This document shows, one piece after another, positions 43,706 to 53,134 of a stretch of 64,000 bases of DNA. The DNA comes from Oscillibacter hominis. GTDB taxonomy: Bacteria > Bacillota > Clostridia > Oscillospirales > Oscillospiraceae. The first letter of the stretch is position 1. Each line of letters begins with the position of its first letter. Location of the stretch: NCBI RefSeq assembly GCF_014334055.1, contig NZ_CP060490.1, positions 1,302,001 to 1,366,000 of the forward strand, read 5' to 3'. The position numbers were made by a program, and so were the translations under genes. The notes beneath the pieces are model-generated. The model was not told the origin of the DNA and searched no databases. It was given only the letters and a program-made list of their open reading frames with translations.

Positions 43706-44392
43706 TTAATCGCAAATTTTTTTTGGAATAAACCCAAGATAGTCGGCCGCCACCAGGAAAAAGTCTGTTCCAAACCGGGAACCCTGGATGGCAAGGCGGT
43801 GGCTGGCGCCGTGGAGGTGGCCGTAATAGCACTCCGCCACCTGATACTCCTGAAGCGTTTTCAGGATTTCCGGGCACTGGTATCCCTGGTACAGGGGCGG
43901 ATAGTGCAAAAAGCAGAGCTTTTTCCGATCCCCGGCCGCCTGAAGAGAGGTTTCCAGCCTCCCCACCTCCCGGTTGAGCACTTTGGCGTCCTGGGCCTTT
44001 TGATCCTCCTCGAAAAACCAGCCCCGCGTGCCGCACAGGGCGTAGTCCCCGTAGAAGAAGCAGTTGTTATGCAGGATCTCCAGGCTGGTGATGCCCTCGC
44101 GTTCAAAAAAAGACTTCATTTTGGAGGCTGTGTTCCACCAATAGTCGTGGTTCCCCTTGAGCAGCAGCTTCTTCCCCGGGAAGCTGTCAATCAGGCGAAA
44201 GTCCTCCGCCGCCTCCTCCAGGGAGATGCCCCAGGAGGTGTCGCCGCAGAGAACGGTCACATCGTCGGGCCCCAGCTGGGAAAAGGCCTGCTGGATGCGT
44301 TCCACATAATTGGCCCATCCGCCCCCAAAGACCTCCATGGATTTGTTGACCGCAAGAGACAGGTGCAAGTCGCCGATGGCGTAAAGCGCCAT
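43706..44392 (-). CDS. Metallophosphoesterase
   Basis: 228 residues from the ATG at 44392 (AAAGGAGG upstream). Calcineurin-type metal ligands: GDLHL near residue 7, CGDTSWG near 50, LLKGNHDYWW near 77, FLHYPP near 167 and YGHLHGA near 195. Close to the YkuE/SbcD-like small phosphoesterases of Firmicutes. The substrate is unknown. It lies between tig and thrC as a separate short unit. Confidence 0.92.
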   Translation of the reverse strand: MALYAIGDLHLSLAVNKSMEVFGGGWANYVERIQQAFSQLGPDDVTVLCGDTSWGISLEEAAEDFRLIDSFPGKKLLLKGNHDYWWNTASKMKSFFEREGITSLEILHNNCFFYGDYALCGTRGWFFEEDQKAQDAKVLNREVGRLETSLQAAGDRKKLCFLHYPPLYQGYQCPEILKTLQEYQVAECYYGHLHGASHRLAIQGSRFGTDFFLVAADYLGFIPKKICD

Positions 44393-44521
44393 GAAACGCC
44401 TCCTTTCTGTTGTTCTCCTCTTCAAAGGCAAGCCGCTTTTAGGCAGTCCCCTCCGCCGCAAGTGCGGAGTTAAAGTCCTGCAACAGCTTTGGGCCGGCCT
44501 TCTCAGAATCCGGAACCACTC

Positions 44522-46009
44522 TCAGCTTAAAAAAGAGAGGACTACGCCGTCCATGCCGTCTTTCTCCGTGAAGCGGTCAAAGCGGCGCTCCTTCCCCTTC
44601 AGTTCCGCAAGGCGGCTGGGCGCAGGTACGCCGGTGGCCGATTGAAGCTGGCCGATCAGCTCCACGCCCCTACTCTCCGGCGTCTCGCCGATGGCGGAGA
44701 GCACGTGGTTGCAGAACTTATAGGGCGAGGCGGTGGAGACGAAGACCGTCACCGTCTCATCGCCAGTGGCCCGGCGGTACTGGTCCATCACCTGGGCGGC
44801 CACGGCGGTGTGGGTGTCGATGAGATAGTGGTGATCCCGGTAGTACCGGGCGATGGTGGCGGCGGTGTCCTCCTCGCCGCAGAAACCGCCCCAGAAGAGG
44901 GACTGGAGCTTCTCCCGGACCGCGCCGCTCACCTCGTAGCGGCCGCTTTGCGCAAGTTGGACCATGTACTCCTTCACCGGAGCGTCGTCCTGGCCGGAGA
45001 GGTCAAAGAGCAGGCGCTCCAAGTTGCTGGAGATCAGGATATCCATGGAGGGGCTCATGGTGTTGTGGAAGGGCCGGTTGCGGTCGTAGACGCCGGTGCG
45101 CAGGAAATCCGTGAGCACGTCGTTGCAGTTGGAGGCGCAGATCAGCCGGCCCACCGGCAAGCCCATGCGCTGTGCATAATAGGCGGCCAAAATATCGCCG
45201 AAATTCCCGGTGGGAACGCAGAAGTTCACCTTGTCCCCCATGGCCAGTTTCCCATCCCGGACCAGGTCGCAGTAAGCGGAGATGTAATAGATCACCTGGG
45301 GCAGGATGCGGCCCCAGTTGATGGAGTTGGCCGAGGAGAGAAAGTAGCCCCTGCCCTCCAGCGTCTCCCGCATGGCCGCATCGGAGAAGATACGCTTGAC
45401 GCCGGTCTGGGCGTCGTCAAAATTGCCCACCACGGCGCACACGCCCACGTTGTCTCCCGCCTGAGTGACCATCTGGAGCTCCTGAATGGCGGAGACGCCG
45501 TCCTTGGGGTAGAACACCAGAATTTTGGTCTGGGGCACGTCAGCAAAGCCCTCCATGGCCGCCTTGCCCGTATCGCCGGAGGTGGCCACCAGGATGCATA
45601 CGGTCTTCTCCTCCCCGGTCTTGCGAAGGGCCGCGGAGAGCAGCTGGGGCAGCATCTGAAGCGCCATGTCCTTGAAGGCGGAGGTGGGCCCGTGCCAGAG
45701 CTCCAGGCAGTGGGTGCGCCCGTCCACCGTGCGGACAGGCGCCACGGCGGGAGAATCGTATTTGTCAGGGCCGTAGGCATTTTCAGCAAAGGCCGTCAGC
45801 TCCTGGAGAGAGTAGTCCTCCAGATAAAGCCCCATCACTGCCGCCGCCCGGTCCTGGTAGCGCATGGGCAGCAGCTTTTTCAAAAATGCTTCGTCAATCT
45901 GCGGGATTTCACAGGGCGTCAGCAGCCCACCGTCCCGGCTCAGCCCCATCTTGATGGCTTCCGCCGCGCTGATGCGCAGCTGGTTGTCGCGGGTGGAATA
46001 GTACTTCAT
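44522..46009 (-). CDS. thrC: Threonine synthase
   Basis: 495 residues from the ATG at 46009 (AGAGGAG 8 bp upstream). The PLP lysine lies in GPTSAFKDMALQ near residue 112. Further motifs are VATSGDTGKAAMEGF near 143 and PTGNFGDILAAYYA near 270. The size fits the longer class of ThrC found in Clostridia and Gram-negatives. It makes threonine from O-phosphohomoserine. No other threonine-pathway gene is adjacent; the threonine aldolase family gene is 39 kb away. Confidence 0.96.
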   Translation of the reverse strand: MKYYSTRDNQLRISAAEAIKMGLSRDGGLLTPCEIPQIDEAFLKKLLPMRYQDRAAAVMGLYLEDYSLQELTAFAENAYGPDKYDSPAVAPVRTVDGRTHCLELWHGPTSAFKDMALQMLPQLLSAALRKTGEEKTVCILVATSGDTGKAAMEGFADVPQTKILVFYPKDGVSAIQELQMVTQAGDNVGVCAVVGNFDDAQTGVKRIFSDAAMRETLEGRGYFLSSANSINWGRILPQVIYYISAYCDLVRDGKLAMGDKVNFCVPTGNFGDILAAYYAQRMGLPVGRLICASNCNDVLTDFLRTGVYDRNRPFHNTMSPSMDILISSNLERLLFDLSGQDDAPVKEYMVQLAQSGRYEVSGAVREKLQSLFWGGFCGEEDTAATIARYYRDHHYLIDTHTAVAAQVMDQYRRATGDETVTVFVSTASPYKFCNHVLSAIGETPESRGVELIGQLQSATGVPAPSRLAELKGKERRFDRFTEKDGMDGVVLSFLS

Positions 46010-46035
46010 GTTCAAAACTCCTCTTTTTGGAAAAG

Positions 46036-46392
46036 TCAGTCGCAGGTAAACGCGTCTTCTATGTATTGGAAGCCGGTGACTCCCCCTTTGCCGTCGGTAT
46101 AGACCTCGGCCACGTCAAAGCGCACCGGAAGGTCCAGCTCATTATTGCTCACATAGCAGGCGGCGGCGGTGCGCAGCTTCCGCTGCTTGCGTCCATCCAC
46201 AGCCTCCCGGGGCAGGCCGCGGGAAAGGTTGCTGCGCAGCTTGACCTCCACAATGCACAGCACGCCCGCCTTCTCCGCCACGATGTCGATCTCCCCAAAC
46301 CGGCAGCGCCACTGGCTGGCCCGGAGGGTATAGCCTTTTTTTCGGAGATAGCGTGCGGTCACAGCCTCACCGAAATCGCCCAGTCCCTTCAT
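46036..46392 (-). CDS. yraN: YraN family endonuclease-like protein (UPF0102)
   Basis: 118 residues from the ATG at 46392, overlapping the rnhB stop as ATGA. The nuclease-like core is visible: GEAVTARYLRKKGY at the start, RFGEIDIVAEK near residue 40 and IVEVKLRS near residue 52 (Glu-x-Lys). The biochemical role is poorly known; it is nearly always next to rnhB, as here. Co-transcribed in the rplS-lepB-rbgA-rnhB-yraN block. Confidence 0.93.
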   Translation of the reverse strand: MKGLGDFGEAVTARYLRKKGYTLRASQWRCRFGEIDIVAEKAGVLCIVEVKLRSNLSRGLPREAVDGRKQRKLRTAAACYVSNNELDLPVRFDVAEVYTDGKGGVTGFQYIEDAFTCD

Positions 46393-47009
46393 CGCCGCCT
46401 CTCCCACTTTTTTAAAAAGCTCAGGCGGTGCACCGGCGAGGGGCCGTGTTGATCCAGCATCTCGTAGTGAAGCTTTGTCCCGTAGCCCTTGTGGCGTGCA
46501 AACTGGTACTGGGGATACTCCCGGTCCAGCACGTCGGTCAAAAACCGGTCCCGGCTCACCTTGGCCAGAATAGAGGCGGCCGCGATGGAAGCGCTGCGGC
46601 TGTCGCCTTTGACGATCAGCCGGTGGGGCGTAGTCAGTGCGCAGAGGCTGCCGTGATCCCGGTTCCCATCCACCAGGGCAAGCTCCGCCGGGACGGCCAG
46701 GGCGTCTATCGCCAGCTGCATGGCCTTGATGCGGGCGTTGAGGATGTCGATGCGGTCGATCTCCTCCGCCTCCACAAAAGCCACCGACCAGGCCAGAGCC
46801 CGCTCCTGGATGACCGGGAACAGAGCCTCCCGCCTGCGCTCCGTCAGCTTTTTGGAGTCATCCAGCCCTTCGATCTCCGCGTACGGCGGCAATATCACGG
46901 CAGCAGCGTATACCGGCCCTGCCAGGGGCCCCGCTCCCGCTTCATCCACACCGCAGACGGAGCGGACGCCGCTGTTCCATTGTTCTTCTTCAAATTCCCA
47001 AGCGTTCAT
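46389..47009 (-). CDS. rnhB: Ribonuclease HII
   Basis: 206 residues from the ATG at 47009 (TGGAG 6 bp upstream); the alternative ATG at 47021 has no ribosome site. Signature VCGVDEAGAGPLAGPV near residue 18 and the later DGNRDHG and GDSRSASIAAASILAKVSRD near 115-135 (split by eye). It removes RNA from RNA-DNA hybrids and misincorporated ribonucleotides. It sits between rbgA and yraN in the standard Firmicute order. Confidence 0.96.
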   Translation of the reverse strand: MNAWEFEEEQWNSGVRSVCGVDEAGAGPLAGPVYAAAVILPPYAEIEGLDDSKKLTERRREALFPVIQERALAWSVAFVEAEEIDRIDILNARIKAMQLAIDALAVPAELALVDGNRDHGSLCALTTPHRLIVKGDSRSASIAAASILAKVSRDRFLTDVLDREYPQYQFARHKGYGTKLHYEMLDQHGPSPVHRLSFLKKWERRR

Positions 47010-47052
47010 TTCCATCTCCAATGAAATTTACGTCGCCGGGTGCGCACAGTGC

Positions 47053-47949
47053 TCATTCTTTGATCTCCTCCGGCGCCTCCATTGTAAAGGCTCCTAACTT
47101 GCCCCCTCTGAATTCATCCAGCAGGATTTTTGCCATGCGCTCCGTGTCGATCTCTCCGCCGGAGATGAGAAAGCCCCGCTTTCTTCCGGCGGAGCGGAGC
47201 AGCCGGTAGCCATAGGCCACATCGTTTTCCTCCGCTTCCCGCTCCGGAAGGTCGGACAGCTTATACCCCGTACGCAGCGCGTCCGGGTAATGGGCGCCAA
47301 GATAGGCCATCAGATGGCAGCCCAGCGTTTCAATGTCCAGTATCTCATCTTTTACCGCGCCCGTGTAGGCCAGGTGCAGCCCCACGCTCTGATCCTCGAA
47401 CTTGGGCCAGAGGATACCCGGGGTGTCCAGCAGCTCCAGCTGACGGTCCACCGGCACCCACTGCTTTCCGCGGGTGACGCCGGGCCGGTCCTCAGCCTTG
47501 GCCGTCTTCCGTCCCGCGACCTGGTTGATGAAGGTGGATTTGCCCACATTGGGGATGCCCAGGATCATCACCCGCACCACCCGGCCCACCTGGCCCTTTT
47601 CCGCATAGGTGCGCAGCTTGTCCGCCAAAAGCTCCCGGATGGCGGCGGCAAATTTCCCGGTTCCGACGCCCTGCTTTGCGTTGGATTCCAGAACCGCATA
47701 CCCCTTGGAGCGGAAGTAAGCGGCCCAGCGGCGGGTGAGGGCCGGGTCGGCCTGATCCACACGGTTCAAAACCACCAGACGGGGCTTTCCCGCCGTCAGT
47801 TCATCCACGTCCGGGTTCCGGCTGGAGATGGGGATCCGCGCATCCAATATCTCGCAGACCGCATCCACATGCCTGATCTGCTCCGCGATCATGCGCCGGG
47901 TCTTGGTCATGTGCCCGGGATACCACTGGATATTCATTTTGTTTTCCAT
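47053..47949 (-). CDS. rbgA: Ribosome biogenesis GTPase RbgA (YlqF)
   Basis: 298 residues from the ATG at 47949. The circularly permuted GTPase order is seen: G4 (LNRVDQAD near 62) precedes G1 (GIPNVGKSTFINQ near 128) and G3 (DTPGI near 175). The N-terminus IQWYPGHMTKTRR and the C-terminal ANTAR-like helical part are typical. It assists late 50S assembly. It stands between lepB and rnhB, as in Bacillus. Confidence 0.96.
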   Translation of the reverse strand: MENKMNIQWYPGHMTKTRRMIAEQIRHVDAVCEILDARIPISSRNPDVDELTAGKPRLVVLNRVDQADPALTRRWAAYFRSKGYAVLESNAKQGVGTGKFAAAIRELLADKLRTYAEKGQVGRVVRVMILGIPNVGKSTFINQVAGRKTAKAEDRPGVTRGKQWVPVDRQLELLDTPGILWPKFEDQSVGLHLAYTGAVKDEILDIETLGCHLMAYLGAHYPDALRTGYKLSDLPEREAEENDVAYGYRLLRSAGRKRGFLISGGEIDTERMAKILLDEFRGGKLGAFTMEAPEEIKE

Positions 47950-47977
47950 ACGCTGTCCCCCTTTCTGAAATAGTTCC

Positions 47978-48583
47978 CTATTCCAACAGGCCAATGCGGG
48001 AAAACTCCCGTTTTCCGCTGACCGAATCCACGCCGGGATAGAGCAGCAACACCGCTTTGCCGATCAGATACCGGGTGTCCACTGTGCCCAGGCGGCTGCT
48101 TCGGCTGTCGCTGCTGTGGTTTCGGTTGTCACCCATGAGAAAGACCGATCCCTCCGGCACCCAGAGCGGGAACTGCGTGCCCTCGTCGGTCAGTGTGAGC
48201 TCGTTGATGTAATCCTCCTCCAGCGGCATGTCGTCCACATAGACGGTGCCTGTGGAAAAATCAATGTCCACCTTCTGCCCGCCCACCGCGATGACCCGTT
48301 TGACGATGGGATCGGCGGTGAGGCTCTCCTTGCGGGCGATGACGATATCCCCCTGCCGGTAATCGTGGTACAGAAGGGAGTTTACCACCAAAAGCCGGTC
48401 CCCATGCTGGAGAGTCGGCACCATGGATAGGCCGTCCACCCCAATCAGCCGGATGGCAAACGTAAATAAAAGCACCACCACAAGAACGGAGCACACCAGC
48501 GCCTGAAACCATTCGAAGAGGCTCCAGCTCTCCTTTTCGCCCTTTTCCGTGCCCGGATCGGTTTGGATCTCTCTTTCATCCAT
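47978..48583 (-). CDS. lepB: Signal peptidase I
   Basis: 201 residues from the ATG at 48583 (TTAGGAG upstream; the frame to 48616 is an unlikely extension). A charged cytosolic start is followed by one membrane anchor (about 27-47). The catalytic serine lies in GLSMVPTL near residue 54 and the catalytic lysine in DPIVKRVIAVGGQ near 93, then MGDNRNHSSDSR near 150. It cuts signal peptides on the outer face. It lies between rplS and rbgA. Confidence 0.97.
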   Translation of the reverse strand: MDEREIQTDPGTEKGEKESWSLFEWFQALVCSVLVVVLLFTFAIRLIGVDGLSMVPTLQHGDRLLVVNSLLYHDYRQGDIVIARKESLTADPIVKRVIAVGGQKVDIDFSTGTVYVDDMPLEEDYINELTLTDEGTQFPLWVPEGSVFLMGDNRNHSSDSRSSRLGTVDTRYLIGKAVLLLYPGVDSVSGKREFSRIGLLE

Positions 48584-48732
48584 GGAAGCATCTCCTAAGC
48601 AGCAATAAACCGCCATGATAATCTATTGGATTAGTATAGCAAAAAGATCCTGAAACAACAAGGGATTTTCCCGGGAAATGAGATTTTTTTGACTTTCCGG
48701 CCGCCGTTCAGGCAAACCTCTATTTCACACGG

Positions 48733-48770
48733 CAAAAGAAAAGAGAGGCCGAAGCCTCTCTTTTTTTAGG
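48733..48770 (-). terminator. Intrinsic terminator of rplS
   Basis: Minus-strand stem AAGAGAGGC/GCCTCTCTT (48741-48749 with 48754-48762), tetraloop TTCG on the minus strand, followed by TTCTTTT. This splits rplS from lepB, which would otherwise be one operon. Confidence 0.88.
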
Positions 48771-48775
48771 GCAGA

Positions 48776-49117
48776 TTAAAGCTTTTCCTTGACCTTGGCG
48801 CTCTTGCCCACGCGATTGCGCAGATAGTAGAGCTTTGCGCGGCGGACGCTGCCGTGACGCACAGTCTCAATCTCAGCAATGGAGGGAGAGTGCAGGGGGA
48901 AAATCTTCTCCACGCCGATGCCATAAGACACGCGGCGAACGGTGATGGTCTCTTCAATGCCACCGTGCTTCTTGGCGATAACGGTTCCCTCGAAGACCTG
49001 GATTCTCTCGCGGGAGCCTTCCTTGATCTTCACGTGGACGCGGACCGTGTCGCCCACATCCGGGGAAGACACTTCAGCGGCAAGCTGCTGCTTGTTCAAT
49101 TCTTTAATCAGATCCAT
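48776..49117 (-). CDS. rplS: 50S ribosomal protein L19
   Basis: 113 residues, standard length. [20 protein letters not shown] at the start, then [23 protein letters not shown] (split by eye), [20 protein letters not shown] and [15 protein letters not shown] at the end. It sits at the 30S-50S interface. GGAGGAAAG precedes the ATG by 6 bp. Confidence 0.98.
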   Translation of the reverse strand: MDLIKELNKQQLAAEVSSPDVGDTVRVHVKIKEGSRERIQVFEGTVIAKKHGGIEETITVRRVSYGIGVEKIFPLHSPSIAEIETVRHGSVRRAKLYYLRNRVGKSAKVKEKL

Positions 49118-49214
49118 GGGTACTTTCCTCCTATTATTAGGTGTTCATGCCGCTTTTCTCCGGCGCATCGGCGCCCATTCGGCGCGCGCACGGCAGAGGA
49201 ACGCCCTTTTTAAC
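49118..49214 (-). ncRNA. Possible L19-type leader of rplS
   Basis: The approximately 97-nt leader between the predicted transcription start and rplS contains GC-rich arms (GCGCGCGCC and GGGCGCC..GCGCCGG) able to fold into a hairpin. Ribosomal L19 leaders are known in Firmicutes. The match is by location and foldability only. Confidence 0.35.
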
Positions 49215-49220
49215 TTAGTT

Positions 49221-49249
49221 AGAATACCATAGGAATCCGCGCAATGCAA
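49221..49249 (-). promoter_or_regulatory. Promoter of rplS
   Basis: Minus-strand -35 TTGCAT (49244-49249), a 17-bp spacer and -10 TATTCT (49221-49226). Confidence 0.7.
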
Positions 49250-49345
49250 GGCTTTTTACAGATAAATTTGAAAATTCTGTATAAAATGCGCCTTTTGCGC
49301 GGTCTCCCATACTGTCTACAGGCGGCCGCTGCCCCAGCCCCGCAC

Positions 49346-50008
49346 TCAGCGGAAGCTGACCCCCTTCTGATCCAGCAGTTCCAAACGGCGCACCCGGACA
49401 AAGTCCGGCGCCCATTCCGGCAGCTCTTTGCGGATTGCCTCTCCCAACAACGCTGGGTTCAGCCCCGGGTTCTGGGCCTGGACCACAGCCATGGCCTCGA
49501 CGGCCTGCTCCCGCTCCGTGAACGTCAGCTCATGAATCATGGGCCGGATGTCCACATCCGCCAGGGTGCGGTGTTTGGTCTTCTTCTGGATCACAATGGA
49601 CTCCCTGGAGAAAAGGCCGCCCAACCGCTCCACGGTGCCGGAAGGTACGCCGTCATCATAAAGGAATTCCACCTTCGCCCGAATGCTGACAAGCTCTTTG
49701 ACCGGGCGCACCGCCGGATAGCACTCCAGCACCCGCAGCCCCTCGGGAAACCCCGGGTTCAGCAGCTCCGGCACGCCGGCGCCGTCCGTCTCCTGCTCCA
49801 CGGTAAAATCCAGCAGCTCGCACTGGCTGCTCTGCCCCACGGGCAGGGGCAGCACAATGGACAAAATGGGATGGGGGTGGAACCCCCGGGAATGGCTGAT
49901 CTCCAATCCAGTGCGGGGAAAGACCCGCTGAAAGGTGCGCATCAGGTCCAGATGGGAAATGTAACTGGCCTGTGCCTCTTTTACAAACAGAAGACGCAGC
50001 TTAGACAT
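49346..50008 (-). CDS. Radical-SAM-associated protein, TIGR03936/DUF2344-like
   Basis: 220 residues; the start overlaps the upstream TIGR03960-like gene by 8 bp. Family features are LRLLFVKEAQASYISHLDLMRTFQR at the N-terminus (split by eye) and the SHSRGFHPHPILSIVLPLPVG segment near residue 38. It lacks cysteines of a radical-SAM domain itself; the partner supplies them. In many Firmicutes the pair precedes rng and the rplU locus; that is not so here. Biochemical function is not established. Confidence 0.9.
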   Translation of the reverse strand: MSKLRLLFVKEAQASYISHLDLMRTFQRVFPRTGLEISHSRGFHPHPILSIVLPLPVGQSSQCELLDFTVEQETDGAGVPELLNPGFPEGLRVLECYPAVRPVKELVSIRAKVEFLYDDGVPSGTVERLGGLFSRESIVIQKKTKHRTLADVDIRPMIHELTFTEREQAVEAMAVVQAQNPGLNPALLGEAIRKELPEWAPDFVRVRRLELLDQKGVSFR

Positions 50009-51833
50009 CGCACTTCCCTCCTACCAGGCGGTTTGCGCCGCAGCCGCTGCACTGGGTGCGGCAGTCCGGCGTGGTCTCGGAGCGGTAGGCCCGCTCCCGC
50101 TCCCGCCAGAGGAAGTCCTTTGAGACACCGCTGGAGATCATATCCCAGGGCATCAGCTCGTCCTTCTCCCTGACGCGGTTGGCGTAAAAATGGGGGTCCA
50201 GGCCGCACTCGTCAAAGGCCTCCAGCCAGCGGTCCAGGGAAAAGTACTCCTCCCAGGCGTCCAGGCGGGCGCCCTTGCGCCAGACAGACTCCAGGACAGC
50301 GCACATGCGCCGGTCGCCCCGGGCCAGCACAGCCTCCATAAAGCTGGTTTCGGAATCGTGCCAGTTGTAGGTCACCGTCTTGGTGCGGATGGCCTCCCGC
50401 AGCAGCTTGACCCGCCGCTCATATTCCTCCTTGGAAATCTGGGGCTCCCACTGGAAGGCGCTGTGGGGCTTGGGCACGAACCAGGAGGTGGAGACGGTGA
50501 TCCGGATGCCCCGGGCCTTGTTGGAGGCATACTCCCGCCAGGTGTGCATCACATGGGCCGCGATCTCCGCAATGCCCAGCACATCCTCGTCGGTCTCCGT
50601 GGGCAGTCCCAGCATAAAGTATAGCTTCACCGCGCTGAAGCCGCCCTCAAACGCAGTGCGGCAGCTTTGCAGCAAGTCTTCTTCTGTCAGATTCTTGTTG
50701 ATGGCATCCCGCAGCCGCTGGGTGCCAGCCTCCGGCGCAAAGGTCAAGCCCGCCTTGCGTCCCTTTTGCAGACGCTGCATCAGCGCCATGGAGAAGTTGT
50801 CCGCCCGCAGTGATGGGAGCGAGAGATGGATGTGGCGCTTGTCGCAGAATTCCTCCAAATCGTCGCACAAATCCACCAGGGGCGGGTAGTCGCTGGTGGA
50901 GAGGCTGGAGAGCGTCATCTCCTCATAGCCGGAGTCGCTGAGCGCCTCCATGGCGTAGGCTGCGCAGAGGTCCTTGCTGCGGTTTCGCACCGGGCGGTAC
51001 ACATACCCGGCCTGGCAGAACCTGCATCCCCGGATGCACCCGCGGAAAAGTTCCAGCGTGGTGCGGTCCTGGACAATCTCCGTGGAGGGCACCACGGTGT
51101 GGGTGGGATAGTAGGCCTTGTCCATGTCCTCCACAATCCGCTTGGTCACCTGACGGGGCGCCCCGTCCCTGGGCAGGATTTCCGCCACAGTGCCGTCTTC
51201 GTGATAGCGGATTTCATAGAGGCTCGGCACATAGAGGCCCGGCACCCGGGCGGCCTCCACCAGCAGACGGCGCTTGTCCCAGCCCTCCTGTTTGGCCCTT
51301 CGGTACAGCTCAATGAGCTCCACCGTCACATCCTCCCCCTCGCCCAGGGAGACGATGTCGATGAAATCCGCCACCGGTTCCGCGTTGTACATGGCGGTTC
51401 CGCCGGCGATCACCAGCGGGGACAGGGCCTTCCGGTCCGCCGCGCGCACCGGCACGCCGGCCAGGTCAAGCATATTCAAAATACCAGGAAAGGCCATCTC
51501 ATAGCCCACGGAAAACCCGATGATGTCAAAATCCCGGATGGGGTCGCCGGACTCCAGCCCATAGAGCGGGATGCCCGCTTTGCGCATCTCCTCCTCCATG
51601 TCCCCCCAGGGAGCGAACACCCGCTCGCACCAGACTCCGTCCATGTTGTTCATAATGCCGTATAAGATCCGCATCCCTAAATTGGACATACCGATCTCAT
51701 AGGTGTCGGGGAAGCAGAATGCAAAGCGGACGTCCACCTCCGCCTTGTCCTTCTTCACCGCGTTATACTCGCCGCCCACATAGCGCGCAGGCTTCTGCAC
51801 CCGGGGCAGGATGCGTTCCAGTCTCTTGTCCAC
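50001..51833 (-). CDS. TIGR03960-like B12-binding-type radical SAM protein
   Basis: 610 residues. An N-terminal cobalamin-like Rossmann part (FCFPDTYEIGMSNLGMRILYG near residue 40, split by eye) is followed by the radical-SAM core, with the Cys-x3-Cys-x2-Cys motif CIRGCRFCQAGYVYRP near residue 265. A short C-terminal cluster CRTQCSGCG is also present. It is one of the uncharacterised rSAM proteins always found with a TIGR03936/DUF2344 partner, here the next gene, translationally coupled. The substrate is unknown; a tRNA or ribosome modification is often guessed. Confidence 0.92.
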   Translation of the reverse strand: MDKRLERILPRVQKPARYVGGEYNAVKKDKAEVDVRFAFCFPDTYEIGMSNLGMRILYGIMNNMDGVWCERVFAPWGDMEEEMRKAGIPLYGLESGDPIRDFDIIGFSVGYEMAFPGILNMLDLAGVPVRAADRKALSPLVIAGGTAMYNAEPVADFIDIVSLGEGEDVTVELIELYRRAKQEGWDKRRLLVEAARVPGLYVPSLYEIRYHEDGTVAEILPRDGAPRQVTKRIVEDMDKAYYPTHTVVPSTEIVQDRTTLELFRGCIRGCRFCQAGYVYRPVRNRSKDLCAAYAMEALSDSGYEEMTLSSLSTSDYPPLVDLCDDLEEFCDKRHIHLSLPSLRADNFSMALMQRLQKGRKAGLTFAPEAGTQRLRDAINKNLTEEDLLQSCRTAFEGGFSAVKLYFMLGLPTETDEDVLGIAEIAAHVMHTWREYASNKARGIRITVSTSWFVPKPHSAFQWEPQISKEEYERRVKLLREAIRTKTVTYNWHDSETSFMEAVLARGDRRMCAVLESVWRKGARLDAWEEYFSLDRWLEAFDECGLDPHFYANRVREKDELMPWDMISSGVSKDFLWRERERAYRSETTPDCRTQCSGCGANRLVGGKCDV

Positions 51834-51929
51834 AATCGATCTCCCAGTCTGGCGCAGTGCGCCATGTTTTCTTCTGATTTAATTCATTTTACCGTGTATG
51901 TCTTTTTTTTACAAGACCCAATTCCCGGA

Positions 51930-51961
51930 ACAAAGGGCCCGCCTAAAAAGGCGGGCCCTTC
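51930..51961 (-). terminator. Terminator-like hairpin after the first Crp-type gene
   Basis: An 11-bp stem AAGGGCCCGCC/GGCGGGCCCTT (51933-51943 with 51950-51960); the minus-strand tail is TGTT, so the U-tract is weak. Confidence 0.6.
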
Positions 51962-51962
51962 C

Positions 51963-52667
51963 TCAGATGGACAGTCGCTCCTGAAATCTTTTGAGCTTCT
52001 CGAAGTCATGGACCAGGAAGCCGCTGCGCTTCTTTTCCACAATAGATTCTTTTTTCAGCTCACTGAACACCCGGTTAAAGGTGGTCACATGGATCAGAAG
52101 ATAATCGGCGATCTCCTGCTGGGTCAGCCTGCAGGGGATAAAATATTTGCCTGCTTCCTCTGGGGCGCTTTGGCAGCACAGCTGCATGAGCCAGCCCGCC
52201 ACCCGTTGTTCCGCGTCCAGGCAGGCGGTCAGCTCCATCCGTTGAAATAGGAGGGAAAGCTGAGCGGAGTGCAGCTGATGGTACTGCTTCAGAAGAGCCC
52301 TGTCCCGCCGTAAAAGCTCAAAAAACTCCCTTTGGGTGAAGGCGTAGGCAATTGTGTTTTTGCAGGCCTCTATGTACATCTGACCGCATCCGGACAGTGA
52401 CGCCGCCGTCCGGCGCTCCAATAGGGTCCGGTCCCCATAATAGCAAAAATCCAACCCTGTGGCGCTGAGCGGACGGTGCACGGAGAGTTTTAAAAGGCCG
52501 GTCTGCACGTAAAACACCCCCGGCTCCTCCGGAGCCTCCCGGTCAAAGGGGATGCGCTCGTTTTGAAATATCTTCAGGCATTTGCCCTGATCCAGATACT
52601 GCTCGACCCCCCACTCCAACGGCGGAAGCCTTCCAAACAGGATCTGTAAGGCAGCCATCTTCTCCAT
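51963..52667 (-). CDS. Crp/Fnr family transcriptional regulator, copy 1
   Basis: 234 residues from the ATG at 52667 (GAGGTG upstream); the longer frame to 52736 overlaps the promoter. A degenerate N-terminal cyclic-nucleotide-type beta barrel (about 20-120, GVFYVQTGLLKLSV) and a long dimer helix are followed by a C-terminal winged helix (LTQQEIADYLLIHVTTFNRVFSELKKE, split by eye near 185). No Fnr-type N-terminal cysteine cluster is seen. It is related to copy 2 downstream by layout and helix sequence, so the pair looks like an old duplication. Confidence 0.88.
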   Translation of the reverse strand: MEKMAALQILFGRLPPLEWGVEQYLDQGKCLKIFQNERIPFDREAPEEPGVFYVQTGLLKLSVHRPLSATGLDFCYYGDRTLLERRTAASLSGCGQMYIEACKNTIAYAFTQREFFELLRRDRALLKQYHQLHSAQLSLLFQRMELTACLDAEQRVAGWLMQLCCQSAPEEAGKYFIPCRLTQQEIADYLLIHVTTFNRVFSELKKESIVEKKRSGFLVHDFEKLKRFQERLSI

Positions 52668-52691
52668 GGTGTCACCTCTTCTCTTAACAGC

Positions 52692-52720
52692 ACTGTAACA
52701 TATCTGCTCCATTTTATCAA
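52692..52720 (-). promoter_or_regulatory. Promoter of Crp-type gene 1
   Basis: Minus-strand -35 TTGATA (52715-52720), a 17-bp spacer and -10 TACAGT (52692-52697). Confidence 0.65.
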
Positions 52721-53134
52721 ATTTGGTTTTTCTCATCTATTATTTAGCATATGCTATAAATTAAATATTCTTTTAACCATATTATTTATCGGACAATCAG
52801 ATTTTTATAGACTGATCAACGTGTTTTTATTTCGTATAAATCTATTTCTATATCCGCTTATTAAGTATTCAAAGAGAAGAAAAATAAAAAAATACAAAAC
52901 CGATCTGCGTATAGCCTATCCTTTTGGTAATTTTGTATAATTATTTGAAAGAATCCAAGCGAAATATTCTCAATTTTTTGTGTTCTGCCAAGCAATTGTT
53001 GACAAAGGAGGGGGTGCCCGCTTTGTGCAAAATCACCGTTCCATCATCAGAAAGAGAGAGGTTATTCCAGCAAGGCCATATGTGTCCCTGAATCATTCTC
53101 AGAGGTTGTCCAGAACTAATATGGACAGTGAATA

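Noticed and set aside
44642..46102. 486-residue plus-strand frame opposite thrC
   Set aside because: Antisense shadow; thrC on the minus strand has all catalytic motifs.
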